Below are positions 17,501 through 25,779 of a stretch of 38,002 bases of DNA, one piece after another. The position numbers were made by a program, and so were the translations under genes. The notes beneath the pieces were generated by a model. It had not been told where the DNA came from and made no database searches. It saw only the letters and a program-made list of their open reading frames with translations. Positions within the stretch are counted from its first letter, which is position 1. Every line of letters starts with the position of its first letter. The DNA is from an uncultured Oscillospiraceae bacterium (GTDB lineage Bacteria; Bacillota; Clostridia; Oscillospirales; Oscillospiraceae), in the NCBI GenBank assembly GCA_947626585.1, contig CANQSU010000004.1:1-38002 (forward strand), in the 5' to 3' direction.

Positions 17501-20500
17501 TACCGCGACGGCACGTTCTCCCTGTTCGGAGAGAAAAAACAGCCCGTCATGGTGCATGGCACGATGGTCACGACGCGGGAAGAATCGGACCCATACCCGG
17601 ACTTGGCCGAGAATATTTTGCGGCTTTTCCAAGCATTTGACGGTTCGACCTATCTGGAAACTCTGCAACAGCCAGACGAGGCCGCCGCGCTGGAATCTTT
17701 GGAGCAGCGGCTCCATGACCCCACCCAGCGCGACATGATAACAGAGCAGCTTCGCGCCTTTCTTGACCACGCCGATCCGAATGAGGAAATATACGGTGAT
17801 CTGGAGATTGCGCTGGAGATACTGGCCGAGCTTTCAGACCGGGACGCGGAGCCGGAGCGATCCGAGGATGATTTTTCAGATATAGACCCCGCTGCTGTCC
17901 GGGAGGAGCTTGCCAAATCCGGGATCGTGGATGGCAAGGTCGTGGACCCGGACGCTCTCAATGCCAGCCCGTTTATTCAGACGGTGCGGCGAGATGTCAG
18001 TTCGGCAGCAGATACGCAAAAGCAGGAGGTCATATCCCGCGAGGCGGAGCTGGCCCACGATATACTGCATTTCTATCAGGAGTTCGACGGCGGCGAGTAC
18101 ATGGAATCGCTGGGCGTATCTACCTATGACGAGGCCACGGTCAAGACCCGGCAGGCGCTGCGGACGCCGGAGGGACTGGCGCAGATCGTTTTCGTCCTTG
18201 AATCATTCCTCAACGCGGATGACGCGCCGGACGAGATATACGACGAACTGGGGCATACCATAGAGGTCCTCCGGCAGATGGAGGAGGAACTGTCCCCCCA
18301 GATGGAACTGGCCAAGAATCTCATCAACGAATACTGCCAGGAGGAATTTGACAGCGATGGTGACTACTCCGACCTAACCAAAGTGGGCGTGGCATACACC
18401 ACGTCGGAGGATGAGGCTCATACAATACAGGTCAGCGTTGACCTCATCGGCTGGTCCCTGGACTTTTATGTGGACAACAAGTTGGTACACCAGCGTGTAT
18501 ATGGTTCCCTCCAGGAACTCATAGACAGAGAACTGTACCGTCTGGACTTCAACGAACTCATGGACGTGCCTCTCCCGGAAGAGGAACCGGAGCTTGAGGC
18601 CCCGGCCAGCGGGCCGGGGCGACTGCCCGAAAAAGAAATGGAGGGCAGGCAGCCGGGGACAGCCTATGCCCTGGGCTACGCTCACATGGGCAACGGCCTT
18701 ACCGTCTGGAACCGCCTGCGGATGGTGGACGGGGACTATCAGACCGTGGCCCATATTGCGCCGGACCGCTCCGTGAAGATCTACGACGAGGCTATGCCGG
18801 ATGATGTGCGGCGGCGGATCTACGATATAGCCGCCACCTCGGACGCCAGAATATCCGAGACGCAGGACGCCCCCGTGTTCTCCACACCGCCCCAGGTGCG
18901 GGAGCCGGTCACGCCGCAGGCCCCCGTAGATGAGCAGACCGAGGCCATCCCTGCGCCACCGCCCAGGCGGGAGCGCGTCACGTTCACCACCCTCCGCCCG
19001 GAGATACCGGCAGACCAGCGCCGCAACTTCCGTATCACCGACCCACAGCTTGGTTACGGCACCCCCAGCGAGAAGTTCGCTGCCAATGCCGCGGCCATCC
19101 GCACCCTGAAGCGCATCGAGGCCGAGGAACGCCTCGCCACGCCGGAGGAACAGGAGGTCCTTTCCCGGTATGTGGGCTGGGGCGGCCTCGCGGACTGCTT
19201 CGACGAGCGCCACAGCAGGTATCAGGAACTGAAAAGCCTTCTCACCGAGGACGAATACGCGGCGGCCAGGGCCAGCTCCCTGACCGCTTTTTATACGTCC
19301 CCGGTCATCATCGAGGCCATGTATAAGGCTCTGGCCCAGATGGGCTTTCAGTCCGGCAACATCCTGGAGCCCGCCTGCGGCGTCGGCAACTTCATCGGCA
19401 TGATTCCGGACGATATGGCCGCCAGCCGTGCCTATGGCGTGGAGATCGACAGCATATCGGGCCGTATCGCCCAGCAACTCTACCAGAACAGCAGCATTTC
19501 CGTCAACGGCTTTGAAAAGGTGCAGATGCCGGACAGCTTCTTCGACGTGGCCATCGGCAATGTGCCCTTTGGGGACCTGCGGGTGGCGGATCGGAAGTAC
19601 GACAAGCACCATTGGCTCATCCACGACTACTTCTTCGGCAAGGCGCTGGACAAGGTGCGCCCCGGCGGGATCATCGCGTTCATCTCCAGCAAGGGCACGA
19701 TGGACAAGGAGAGCAGCGCCTTTCGGAAGTATCTGGCCCAGCGCGCCGACCTCATCGGAGCCATCCGTCTGCCGGACAATGCCTTCAAACGCAACGCCGG
19801 CACAGAAGTCACATCCGACATCATCTTCCTGCAAAAGCGGGACCGGCTCACGGATATAGAGCCGGATTGGGTGCATCTGGATAACACCGAGGATGGTATC
19901 CGCATGAACAGCTATTTTGTCCAGCACCCGGAGATGGTGCTGGGCAATATGGTCATGCAGTCCACCCGCTTCGGCATGGACAGCGCCTGCAAAGCCTACG
20001 AGGGCGCCGATCTGTCTCAGCTTCTGGCCGAGGCCGTCGCCAACCTCCACGCCGAGATCACCGCCTACGAGCAGGACGAGCTGGACGAGGAACAAGATGA
20101 ATCCATCCCCGCCGACCCCACCGTGCGCAATTTCAGCTTCACCGTCGTAGACGGCAGGATCTATTTCCGCGAAAACTCCGTCATGCGCCCGGTCAAGACC
20201 TCCGCCACGGCGGAGAACCGCATCCGGGGCATGATCGCCCTCCGGGACTGTGTGCGCCGCCTCATCGAGCTGCAAACGGAGAACTACCCGGACAGCGAGA
20301 TCGAGGCAGAGCAGCGCAGGCTAAACAGCCTCTACGATAGCTTCGTGAGAAAGTACGACCGGCTCAATACCCGCGGCAACCGTCTGGCCTTTGAGGACGA
20401 TTCCAGCTACTATCTGCTGTGTTCCCTGGAGGTGTACGACAAGGAGAACAAATTTGAGCGCAAGGCCGATATGTTCACCAAGCGCACCATCCGGCCCCAT

Positions 20501-23500
20501 GAGCCTGTCACCCATGTGGACACGTCGGCGGAGGCCCTGGCCGTGTCCATCACCGAGAGGGCCCGCGTGGATATGGCCTTTATGTCCGAGCTGTCCGGCA
20601 AGACCCCGGAGGAACTGGAAAACGAGCTGGACGGGGTTATCTTTCGGGCGGTGGACTGCGCCGAGGACCCCAAGGATATTTCGGAGGCCCAAAAGGACAT
20701 GAGCCTCTACCCGCTGGTGCCCGCTGACGAGTACCTGTCCGGGAACGTGCGGAAGAAGCTCCGCATGGCCAGGGCCATGCGGGACGCTTTACCGCCCGAA
20801 GAACAAAGCCGGCTGGACCGGAACGTGGCCGCGCTGGAGGCGGTGCAGCCGCCCGACCTGTCCGCCGGGGAGATCGGCGTCCGCATCGGTGCAAGCTGGG
20901 TCCCCATATCGGACTATGAGGATTTCATGTTTGAGTTGTTCGGGACATCCTATTATGCACAGCAGAAGATCAAGATCACCCATTCCAGGTTCAGCGGCGA
21001 GTGGACCATCTCCAACAAGACCTATGACCGGGTGAACATCAAGATCCGCACCACCTACGGCACGGACAGGGTGAACGCTTACCGTATATTCGAGCAGACC
21101 CTTAATCAGAAGGACGTGCGGGTGTTCGACTATGTGGAGGACCCCCTCACCGGGAAGAAGAACGCTGTGTTCAACGCTAAACAGACGGCCATCGCCCAGG
21201 ACCGGCAGGAGCTTATCAAGCAGAAATTTCAGGAATGGATATGGCGGGACATTGACCGCCGCGAGAGGCTGTGCCATATTTACAATGAGACTTTCAATTC
21301 CATCCGGCCACGCGAGTATGACGGCTCCCACCTGACGTTTCCCGGCATGAACCCGGAGATCACGCTGCGGCCCCATCAGGTCAACGCCATCGCCCATGTC
21401 ATCTACGGCGGCAATACGCTTCTGGCCCACGAGGTGGGCGCGGGCAAGACCTACGAGATGGCTGCAGCCGCGATGGAGATGAAGCGGCTGGGCCTGTGTA
21501 CCAAGTCCCTGTTCGTGGTGCCCAACCACATCACCGGCCAATGGGCTTCCGAGTTTCTGCAGCTCTACCCCGCGGCGAATCTGCTGGTGGTCACGAAAAA
21601 GGATTTTGAAACGGCCAACCGGAAGAAGATATGCGCCCGGATCGCCACCGGCGACTATGACGCCGTTATCATCGGCCACAGCCAGCTTGAAAAGATCCCC
21701 ATGTCCGTGGCGCGTCAGCGGCTGCTCATTATGAAGCAGCTTGACGAGATTACAGACGCGATAAAAGAGGCACGGAAAGAAGATGGAACCCCGCGGTACT
21801 CCATCAAGCAGATGGAAAAAACGAAGCACTCCCTGGAAACGCGGCTGGAACGGCTCAACGATACCACGCGGAAAGACAATGTGGTGGACTTTGAGGAGCT
21901 GGGCATAGACCGCCTGTTCGTGGACGAAAGCCATTATTTCAAAAACCTCTACGTCGTTTCAAAAATGCGGAACGTAGGCGGTATATCCCAGACGGACGCC
22001 CAAAAGTCCAGCGACCTGTTTATGAAAACGCAGTATCTGGACGAGTTGACAGACCATCGTGGGACCATTTTCGCCACCGGCACACCCATCTCGAACAGTA
22101 TGGTAGAGTTGTATACCATCCAGCGATACATCCAGTATCAGGTGCTGCAGGATATGGGCCTCGTCTTTTTCGACGATTGGGCGTCGAGCTTCGGGGAAAC
22201 AATTACCGCCATAGAGCTTGCACCAGAAGGCACCGGCTACCGGGCCAAGACGCGCTTTGCTAAATTTTACAACCTCCCGGAGCTGATGAGCACGTTCAAG
22301 ATGGCGGCGGACATCCAGACCGCCGATATGCTCAAGCTCCCCGTACCCAAGGCCAACTTCCACACCGAGGTCATTTCCCCATCCGAACTGCAGCAGGAAA
22401 TGGTAGCTGGACTGGCGGAACGGGCGGAAGAGATACGGAAAGGCCATGTTGACCCTACGGTGGACAATATGCTCCGCGTTACCAACGACGGCAGAAAGCT
22501 GGCGCTGGATATGCGGCTGGTGCAGCCTCTTGCCCCGGATGACCCGGACGGCAAAGTGGCCAGATGCGCCAAGAATGTCTTTCAGATATGGGAGCAGACC
22601 AGGGACCGGCGCAGCGCTCAGCTCGTTTTCTGCGACCTTTCCACACCCCGGAAAGACGGCGGCTTTGACGTATACAACGACCTGAAACAGAAGCTCATGG
22701 AAAAAGGTGTCCCGGAGAATGAGATCGCGTTCATCCACGACGCGGATACGGATGTGCGAAAGCAGGCTCTGTTCGCCAAGGTCCGGGCCGGGACGGTGCG
22801 CGTCCTCATGGGCAGCACACAGAAGATGGGCGCTGGCACCAACTGCCAGGACCGGCTCATCGCGCTCCATGACCTTGACTGCCCCTGGCGGCCCTCCGAT
22901 CTGGCCCAGCGCCTGGGCCGCATCGTCCGTCAGGGCAACACCAACCCGGAAGTAGAGGTTTTCCGTTACGTCACCGAGGGCACCTTCGACAGCTATTTGT
23001 ATCAGCTTGTGGAGAACAAGCAGCGGTTCATCTCCCAGATCATGACCAGCAAGACCCCCGCCCGCGTCGCGGATGATGTGGATGAAACCGCGCTGTCCTA
23101 TGCCGAGATCAAGGCTCTGGCCACCGGCAACCCGCTTATCATAGAAAAATGCGAGCTGGAGATGGAGGTCAGCAAGCTGCAAATGCTCAAAGCGGCCTAT
23201 CTGAACCAGAGGTACTCTTTGGAAAGCATGGTGCTGCGGACCTATCCCGCAAAAATCGCGGAGCTGACGGAGAAGATAGCCGGATACACCGCCGACGGAC
23301 AGACCGCCGAGGCCCATCCCAAGCCCAAGGAGGGCTTCGTGGGCATGGTCATAGACGGCGTGACCGTCACCGACAAGGAGCAGGCGGGCAAGGCTATTCT
23401 CACCAAATGCACCACCATGACAGGCACGGAAACGGGCGTGTTCGGCCAGTACCGGGGCTTTGACGTGTATATATCCTTTGAACGCCTGACCAGAGATTAC

Positions 23501-23833
23501 CGGCTGGCCTTGAAAGGTGAGCTGTCCCATGAAGTCGTGCTGGGCGCGGATGTGTTCGGCAACTTCACCCGTATGGATAACGTGATAGAGAGGTTCGCGG
23601 AACGGCTCAAAGAAACGAAAGAGGCGCTGCAGGAGGCCCGCCACCAGCTGGACAATGCCCGTACAGAGCTGGAGGCCCCGTTTGCCAGAGAGGAGGAATT
23701 GACCGAAAAATCCAAGCGGCTCAATGAGCTGAACGTGCTGCTGAACCTGGACCAGAAGGACAAAACGCTCATAGACGATGCGCCCGATGAGGACGCGCCG
23801 GAGCGCGGCAGAAGCCGGGACTACGAGCGGTGA
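14579..23833 (+). CDS. Giant polyvalent protein: ArdC-like N-terminus, LPD domains, methylase-like domain and SNF2-type helicase
   Basis: A 3084-residue protein. The N-terminus (WQRFLASACRNYRLPFEEQL) is like the ssDNA-binding part of ArdC/LtrC. Residues 283-400 form a hydrophilic linker that also encodes tnpV in another frame. Several polyvalent-protein-associated domains follow, including two related segments near 1013-1085 and 1162-1235. A Rossmann methyltransferase-like domain lies near 1530-1760, with EPACGVGNF (about 1597) for S-adenosylmethionine and IGNVPFG (about 1659) where active N6-adenine enzymes have NPPY/F. The helicase has Walker A HEVGAGKT (about 2284-2291), DESH (about 2449), TGTPISNS and a motif VI with GRIVRQGN (about 2780). 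A coiled coil ends the protein. AGGAGG precedes the ATG. Such proteins are a hallmark of Tn1549-like ICEs and are thought to protect or remodel incoming DNA; the exact activity is unknown. Confidence 0.9.
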   Translation: MAKRIDLLAELYQRTQREVTAPQEWQRFLASACRNYRLPFEEQLLVYAQRPDATAVLEIERWNRRFGRWVNRGATGIPVFDRDYEGRSRLKYYFDISDTHPGRFSRPVPIWAMRPAYEAEVTETLENGFGELENKDTFAQALISAAKNAVLDNMPDYLSELRQFTADSFLEDLDDLNVEVLYRNTLQNSIAYMLLTRCGQDTGDYFDDDDFRGVINFNTHDTLNALGKATSDIGQMCLSEIARTALDLQKEAEKSNRTFALEPEWEYAVPRTTNQTPERSADDERDRLHDGERVQDTELSAAPGAGDPAWEVRASAPEVSEAEPTHNLYESSDQREAESAPDGDRPDSADQSGADHGADGESRGRDGGTESPRPDEVGGPDEQHQAGGGGNGTPGTDLRITNVVAESARGSELPALLDEEPIMTLLANRENDLIFTKEQIELFFSLHPDINDRTEYIRQAYPYRFTEAIIDGERYGYVAQDDGLVMWAGSYTSPTHQSLFSWGIIAEWMGQLINRREYGVNTSAKKLPPQDDQQMTMFGFGGEEPGSSLADAQFSFLSDLRLPQQVIDEAMCIGANRENSRLAICAWFMKDKPLEDNAVFLREHYGTNGAGFYLNDRQYSIWYTPDGIRIDTGDTAQRPGATTLTWKEAARRIRELLDLGRYMPQREVDQAASHERKELANKLLYLCRDFEEDFRDKFLPVSMSIHNTNLGFPEESAAIQSLLEQPESLQLLVDEVRVFADAYDENRDILRFHYHRPRELLQRLTDLQREPVIFTAAEGHDPQRRFFITGDEIDKQLRGSTEYRLGVYAYFLAHPDHEERRKYLKKVHGEYSGSYNGIDNTTWTSKGLSFSHGSITAPYAKVELSWPKIEKRISVMIDAGAFLDDEDRAAMPDYEREQLAREIYHFFSNAPAIFERPYPRDMYFTDAVGLIARALNDPSEVDVLYEMMLRLRVSTDPEDRDHDSREQAFINLSAYRDGTFSLFGEKKQPVMVHGTMVTTREESDPYPDLAENILRLFQAFDGSTYLETLQQPDEAAALESLEQRLHDPTQRDMITEQLRAFLDHADPNEEIYGDLEIALEILAELSDRDAEPERSEDDFSDIDPAAVREELAKSGIVDGKVVDPDALNASPFIQTVRRDVSSAADTQKQEVISREAELAHDILHFYQEFDGGEYMESLGVSTYDEATVKTRQALRTPEGLAQIVFVLESFLNADDAPDEIYDELGHTIEVLRQMEEELSPQMELAKNLINEYCQEEFDSDGDYSDLTKVGVAYTTSEDEAHTIQVSVDLIGWSLDFYVDNKLVHQRVYGSLQELIDRELYRLDFNELMDVPLPEEEPELEAPASGPGRLPEKEMEGRQPGTAYALGYAHMGNGLTVWNRLRMVDGDYQTVAHIAPDRSVKIYDEAMPDDVRRRIYDIAATSDARISETQDAPVFSTPPQVREPVTPQAPVDEQTEAIPAPPPRRERVTFTTLRPEIPADQRRNFRITDPQLGYGTPSEKFAANAAAIRTLKRIEAEERLATPEEQEVLSRYVGWGGLADCFDERHSRYQELKSLLTEDEYAAARASSLTAFYTSPVIIEAMYKALAQMGFQSGNILEPACGVGNFIGMIPDDMAASRAYGVEIDSISGRIAQQLYQNSSISVNGFEKVQMPDSFFDVAIGNVPFGDLRVADRKYDKHHWLIHDYFFGKALDKVRPGGIIAFISSKGTMDKESSAFRKYLAQRADLIGAIRLPDNAFKRNAGTEVTSDIIFLQKRDRLTDIEPDWVHLDNTEDGIRMNSYFVQHPEMVLGNMVMQSTRFGMDSACKAYEGADLSQLLAEAVANLHAEITAYEQDELDEEQDESIPADPTVRNFSFTVVDGRIYFRENSVMRPVKTSATAENRIRGMIALRDCVRRLIELQTENYPDSEIEAEQRRLNSLYDSFVRKYDRLNTRGNRLAFEDDSSYYLLCSLEVYDKENKFERKADMFTKRTIRPHEPVTHVDTSAEALAVSITERARVDMAFMSELSGKTPEELENELDGVIFRAVDCAEDPKDISEAQKDMSLYPLVPADEYLSGNVRKKLRMARAMRDALPPEEQSRLDRNVAALEAVQPPDLSAGEIGVRIGASWVPISDYEDFMFELFGTSYYAQQKIKITHSRFSGEWTISNKTYDRVNIKIRTTYGTDRVNAYRIFEQTLNQKDVRVFDYVEDPLTGKKNAVFNAKQTAIAQDRQELIKQKFQEWIWRDIDRRERLCHIYNETFNSIRPREYDGSHLTFPGMNPEITLRPHQVNAIAHVIYGGNTLLAHEVGAGKTYEMAAAAMEMKRLGLCTKSLFVVPNHITGQWASEFLQLYPAANLLVVTKKDFETANRKKICARIATGDYDAVIIGHSQLEKIPMSVARQRLLIMKQLDEITDAIKEARKEDGTPRYSIKQMEKTKHSLETRLERLNDTTRKDNVVDFEELGIDRLFVDESHYFKNLYVVSKMRNVGGISQTDAQKSSDLFMKTQYLDELTDHRGTIFATGTPISNSMVELYTIQRYIQYQVLQDMGLVFFDDWASSFGETITAIELAPEGTGYRAKTRFAKFYNLPELMSTFKMAADIQTADMLKLPVPKANFHTEVISPSELQQEMVAGLAERAEEIRKGHVDPTVDNMLRVTNDGRKLALDMRLVQPLAPDDPDGKVARCAKNVFQIWEQTRDRRSAQLVFCDLSTPRKDGGFDVYNDLKQKLMEKGVPENEIAFIHDADTDVRKQALFAKVRAGTVRVLMGSTQKMGAGTNCQDRLIALHDLDCPWRPSDLAQRLGRIVRQGNTNPEVEVFRYVTEGTFDSYLYQLVENKQRFISQIMTSKTPARVADDVDETALSYAEIKALATGNPLIIEKCELEMEVSKLQMLKAAYLNQRYSLESMVLRTYPAKIAELTEKIAGYTADGQTAEAHPKPKEGFVGMVIDGVTVTDKEQAGKAILTKCTTMTGTETGVFGQYRGFDVYISFERLTRDYRLALKGELSHEVVLGADVFGNFTRMDNVIERFAERLKETKEALQEARHQLDNARTELEAPFAREEELTEKSKRLNELNVLLNLDQKDKTLIDDAPDEDAPERGRSRDYER
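15426..15779 (+). CDS. tnpV: TnpV-like protein nested in another frame of the giant gene
   Basis: A 117-residue ORF in the +1 frame relative to the giant gene. The ATG at 15426 has AAAGGAG 8 bases upstream, a better site than many genes here; the longer track start at 15255 is rejected. The product (GYTMVNGYRIPNYLPHQEPE, then LGKYALLRRRFLKQ, then GVTEELKARDQMKWAGLMNNI) matches my memory of TnpV, a small protein encoded in Tn4451/Tn4453-type elements whose role is unclear. In the giant frame the same bases give a Gly/Asp/Ser/Glu-rich linker of low complexity, so tnpV is probably the constrained frame over this stretch. Confidence 0.8.
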   Translation: MNEIGYTMVNGYRIPNYLPHQEPEIQLGKYALLRRRFLKQSRPITFTNLLTSGKLNPHLMEIDRTARTRVEQITEQMARAEGVTEELKARDQMKWAGLMNNIKQAAEEMVLQELIYA

Positions 23834-23834
23834 G

Positions 23835-23862
23835 CAGGGGGGCAGGCCACCCTGCCCCCCTG
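23835..23862 (+). terminator. Strong hairpin after the giant gene
   Basis: CAGGGGGGCAGG and CCTGCCCCCCTG are perfect 12-bp arms around CCAC, one base after the giant gene's stop. The following bases (TCTGTC) are only partly T-rich. It likely ends the accessory operon and faces the convergent HEPN gene. Confidence 0.65.
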
Positions 23863-23909
23863 TCTGTCAGAGGGAATCTATACTTCCCCTACATGTTCTT
23901 CTGAATCGT

Positions 23910-24305
23910 TTAAGGCTCACACGGAATAACGCTCTTAGCCCAATCTAAAAGTGCCTTGGCATATTGAAGCGCTTTCTTGGGTCCCTGCTCTCCCAAAATC
24001 ATTTCATTTGGATATCGAACCATCACACCAAATGGGTTCAAATAATCAGCATACGCAAAATAGCGATCATCAATTGTGAACCGCTGTTCAAGACATTGCA
24101 AGAGAAATGAAATGTCATGTTTTTTCGGAACCTCGTCTGTGATGTCTGACGACAGGATCACCGCCTTCACAGCTTTTTCCGCAGCTTGCTGGCAATGGAA
24201 ACAGATGATCTCAGTTGGCATGGGACGGTATACTTCGTAAAGATGCTTTGCTACAGCATAGTCATTCTCCGCGATCTTCATCCACTTACCTGTATTGTCA
24301 GCCAT
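23910..24305 (-). CDS. HEPN-domain protein (putative toxin partner of the adjacent MNT)
   Basis: A 131-residue all-helical HEPN protein (residues about 8-120), with the family pattern of a helix carrying CFHCQQAAEKAVKAVIL, then KKHDISFLL, then a VRYPNE turn. The ATG at 24305 overlaps the upstream nucleotidyltransferase gene by 8 bases and follows a G-rich site; the track's longer TTG start is less likely. In HEPN/MNT pairs the HEPN protein is usually an RNase and the nucleotidyltransferase silences it by modification. Here no Rx4-6H RNase motif is seen, so an active RNase is doubtful. Confidence 0.82.
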   Translation of the reverse strand: MADNTGKWMKIAENDYAVAKHLYEVYRPMPTEIICFHCQQAAEKAVKAVILSSDITDEVPKKHDISFLLQCLEQRFTIDDRYFAYADYLNPFGVMVRYPNEMILGEQGPKKALQYAKALLDWAKSVIPCEP

Positions 24306-24609
24306 AAAGAAGCACCCCCTTGCGGTATACTTCTCTCTCAACAGACGGAGTATCCCTGCGGGCTTCGAAGCTGGCTTTCGTGCCGACCAGAATATCGACC
24401 GGGTGCTGTTTGACTTTGCAAATCGCCCTATACGCCTGAACAGTTAAGTCAAAAAGGTTCTCGTCCTTGTCATCAACAACGATGTAAAAATCCAAGTCGC
24501 TGTCTTCTGTGTGGGTCCCGTCCGCATAGGAACCAAACAGATATACCTGCATCGGAGATAGAGACTCCACAAATCGGGTTTTCAGTTCTTCTATTTCATG
24601 TACTGGCAC
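24298..24609 (-). CDS. MNT-family minimal nucleotidyltransferase (putative antitoxin)
   Basis: About 103 residues from the GTG at 24609, which has GGGAGG at a good distance; the track's GTG at 24618 sits too close to that site. The fold signature is VYLFGSYADG followed by DSDLDFYIVV, the GS...DxD nucleotidyltransferase motif with a third acidic residue likely in HPVDILV. It precedes and overlaps the HEPN gene, the standard order of HEPN/MNT modules. The antitoxin role is inferred from that pairing. Confidence 0.85.
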   Translation of the reverse strand: MPVHEIEELKTRFVESLSPMQVYLFGSYADGTHTEDSDLDFYIVVDDKDENLFDLTVQAYRAICKVKQHPVDILVGTKASFEARRDTPSVEREVYRKGVLLYG

Positions 24610-24652
24610 AGGCTTCACCCTCCCGCCATTATACTGATGGTGCTACACTTAT

Positions 24653-24681
24653 AGTATAGCAGACCAACGCCAGACATACAA
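24653..24681 (-). promoter_or_regulatory. Possible promoter of the MNT/HEPN pair
   Basis: On the minus strand TTGTAT (24676-24681) and TATACT (24653-24658) are 17 bases apart, about 45 bases before the MNT start. The -10 is good and the -35 weak. A TATAAT also occurs closer to the gene but has no -35 partner. Confidence 0.35.
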
Positions 24682-24748
24682 GAAATAATCTTTTCGCTTC
24701 AGAAACTCGTGTTGCCTTTTGCCTTGGTATTATAGAGCGGTGATTCTG

Positions 24749-24789
24749 AGCATACCTTCGCACATTTGCGGGCACGGCGAAAGTATGCT
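24749..24789. repeat. 13-bp imperfect inverted repeat upstream of the orphan nucleotidyltransferase
   Basis: AGCATACCTTCGC and GCGAAAGTATGCT pair with one mismatch around a 15-base spacer. It lies in the gap between the divergent MNT/HEPN and orphan MNT genes. It could be an operator, a weak hairpin or the scar of a lost insertion. Confidence 0.6.
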
Positions 24790-24884
24790 AATCTACGGAC
24801 TGCATAATACGGTATCATCTGGAGCAGCAAGCAGAACACACTCCCGGTCAAAACAAATGTAGGACAGCCAGAGGAAACTTCCGA

Positions 24885-25199
24885 ATGATCTACACCGTAA
24901 ACGAACTGAAAAAGATAATAACGCCCGTAGCCAGGAGGTACGGCATCCGGGCGGTCTATCTGTTCGGCTCCTATGCCCGTAACGAGGCCACGGAGCAGAG
25001 CGATGTGGATATTCTCATTGACCGCGCAGGCTCGGTAGTCCGTGGCCTGATGATAGGTGCGCTGTACGAGGACATCCGCGCCTGCATCGGAAAGAGGATC
25101 GACCTCGTGACGGTGCAGACCTTGGAGCAGCCCAGCACTAAAGAGCGATGCCCCTCGTTTGTTCAAAATGTGTATGCGGATATGATCCGGCTGATATAA
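24885..25199 (+). CDS. Orphan MNT-like nucleotidyltransferase
   Basis: A 104-residue nucleotidyltransferase with VYLFGSYARNEA and QSDVDILID (GSYAR...DxD) and a further acidic strand, KRIDLVTV. Unlike the minus-strand copy it has no HEPN gene beside it: the next gene is a metallophosphoesterase. Sequence outside the motif differs from the minus-strand MNT, so it is not a recent duplicate. AGAGG stands about 9 bases before the ATG. It could be an antitoxin that lost its toxin or that acts on the nearby HEPN protein; both are speculation. Confidence 0.82.
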   Translation: MIYTVNELKKIITPVARRYGIRAVYLFGSYARNEATEQSDVDILIDRAGSVVRGLMIGALYEDIRACIGKRIDLVTVQTLEQPSTKERCPSFVQNVYADMIRLI

Positions 25200-25224
25200 C
25201 TGTTCGGCATAGGAGAAGAAAGTA

Positions 25225-25761
25225 ATGATCTATTTTACGGCGGATACACACTTCGGCCATGCCAACAGCATATGGATGTGCCAGCGCCCATTCCCGGATG
25301 TGAACGCCATGAACGAGGCGCTGATCGCCGCATGGAACAACAGAGTACGGGCCAATGACACCGTGTTCATCCTGGGGGATATGTTCTTTCGCTGCAAGGA
25401 ACCGGAGAGCATATTGAAACGGCTCAATGGTAAGAAGCGGCTGATCGTAGGCAACCATGACAGCTCCTGGATGAACAAGGTGGAGATCTCGCGGTATTTT
25501 ACCAGCGTTGACAACTATTTGGAGCTTTCAGACGGCGCTCACGCCCTGACGCTGTGCCATTACCCCCTGCTCACCTGGAAACACGCACGTCGGTCATACA
25601 TGATCCACGGTCACATCCACGCCAACACGAACGCGGACTTTTGGCCGCTGCTGCGCTGCCGGGAGAATGTGCTGAACGCCGGCGTGGAAATTAACGGTTA
25701 TCAGCCGGTCACTTTTACCGAGCTGATGGAGAACAATCGCCGGTTCAAATCGAACCATTAA
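25225..25761 (+). CDS. Metallophosphoesterase (calcineurin-like)
   Basis: A 178-residue enzyme with the full metal-binding set: DTHFGH at residues 7-12, GD at 51-52, GNHD at 76-79, CHYP at 111-114 and HGHIH at 128-132. The small size and motif spacing fit single-domain phosphoesterases found in phages and ICEs. The substrate cannot be inferred. AGGAGA lies upstream of the ATG. It follows the orphan nucleotidyltransferase by 25 bases and precedes the hydrolase by 18, so the three may be co-transcribed; a phosphoesterase next to a nucleotidyltransferase could reverse its modification, which is only an idea. Confidence 0.9.
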   Translation: MIYFTADTHFGHANSIWMCQRPFPDVNAMNEALIAAWNNRVRANDTVFILGDMFFRCKEPESILKRLNGKKRLIVGNHDSSWMNKVEISRYFTSVDNYLELSDGAHALTLCHYPLLTWKHARRSYMIHGHIHANTNADFWPLLRCRENVLNAGVEINGYQPVTFTELMENNRRFKSNH

Positions 25762-25779
25762 ATTATAAGGGAAAGAAAA

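Noticed and set aside
18374-20275. 633-residue minus-strand ORF antisense to the giant gene
   Set aside because: No recognisable domain or start signal, and the plus strand has methylase motifs here.
21959-23644. 561-residue minus-strand ORF antisense to the helicase domain
   Set aside because: The plus strand carries conserved helicase motifs; the antisense product is featureless.
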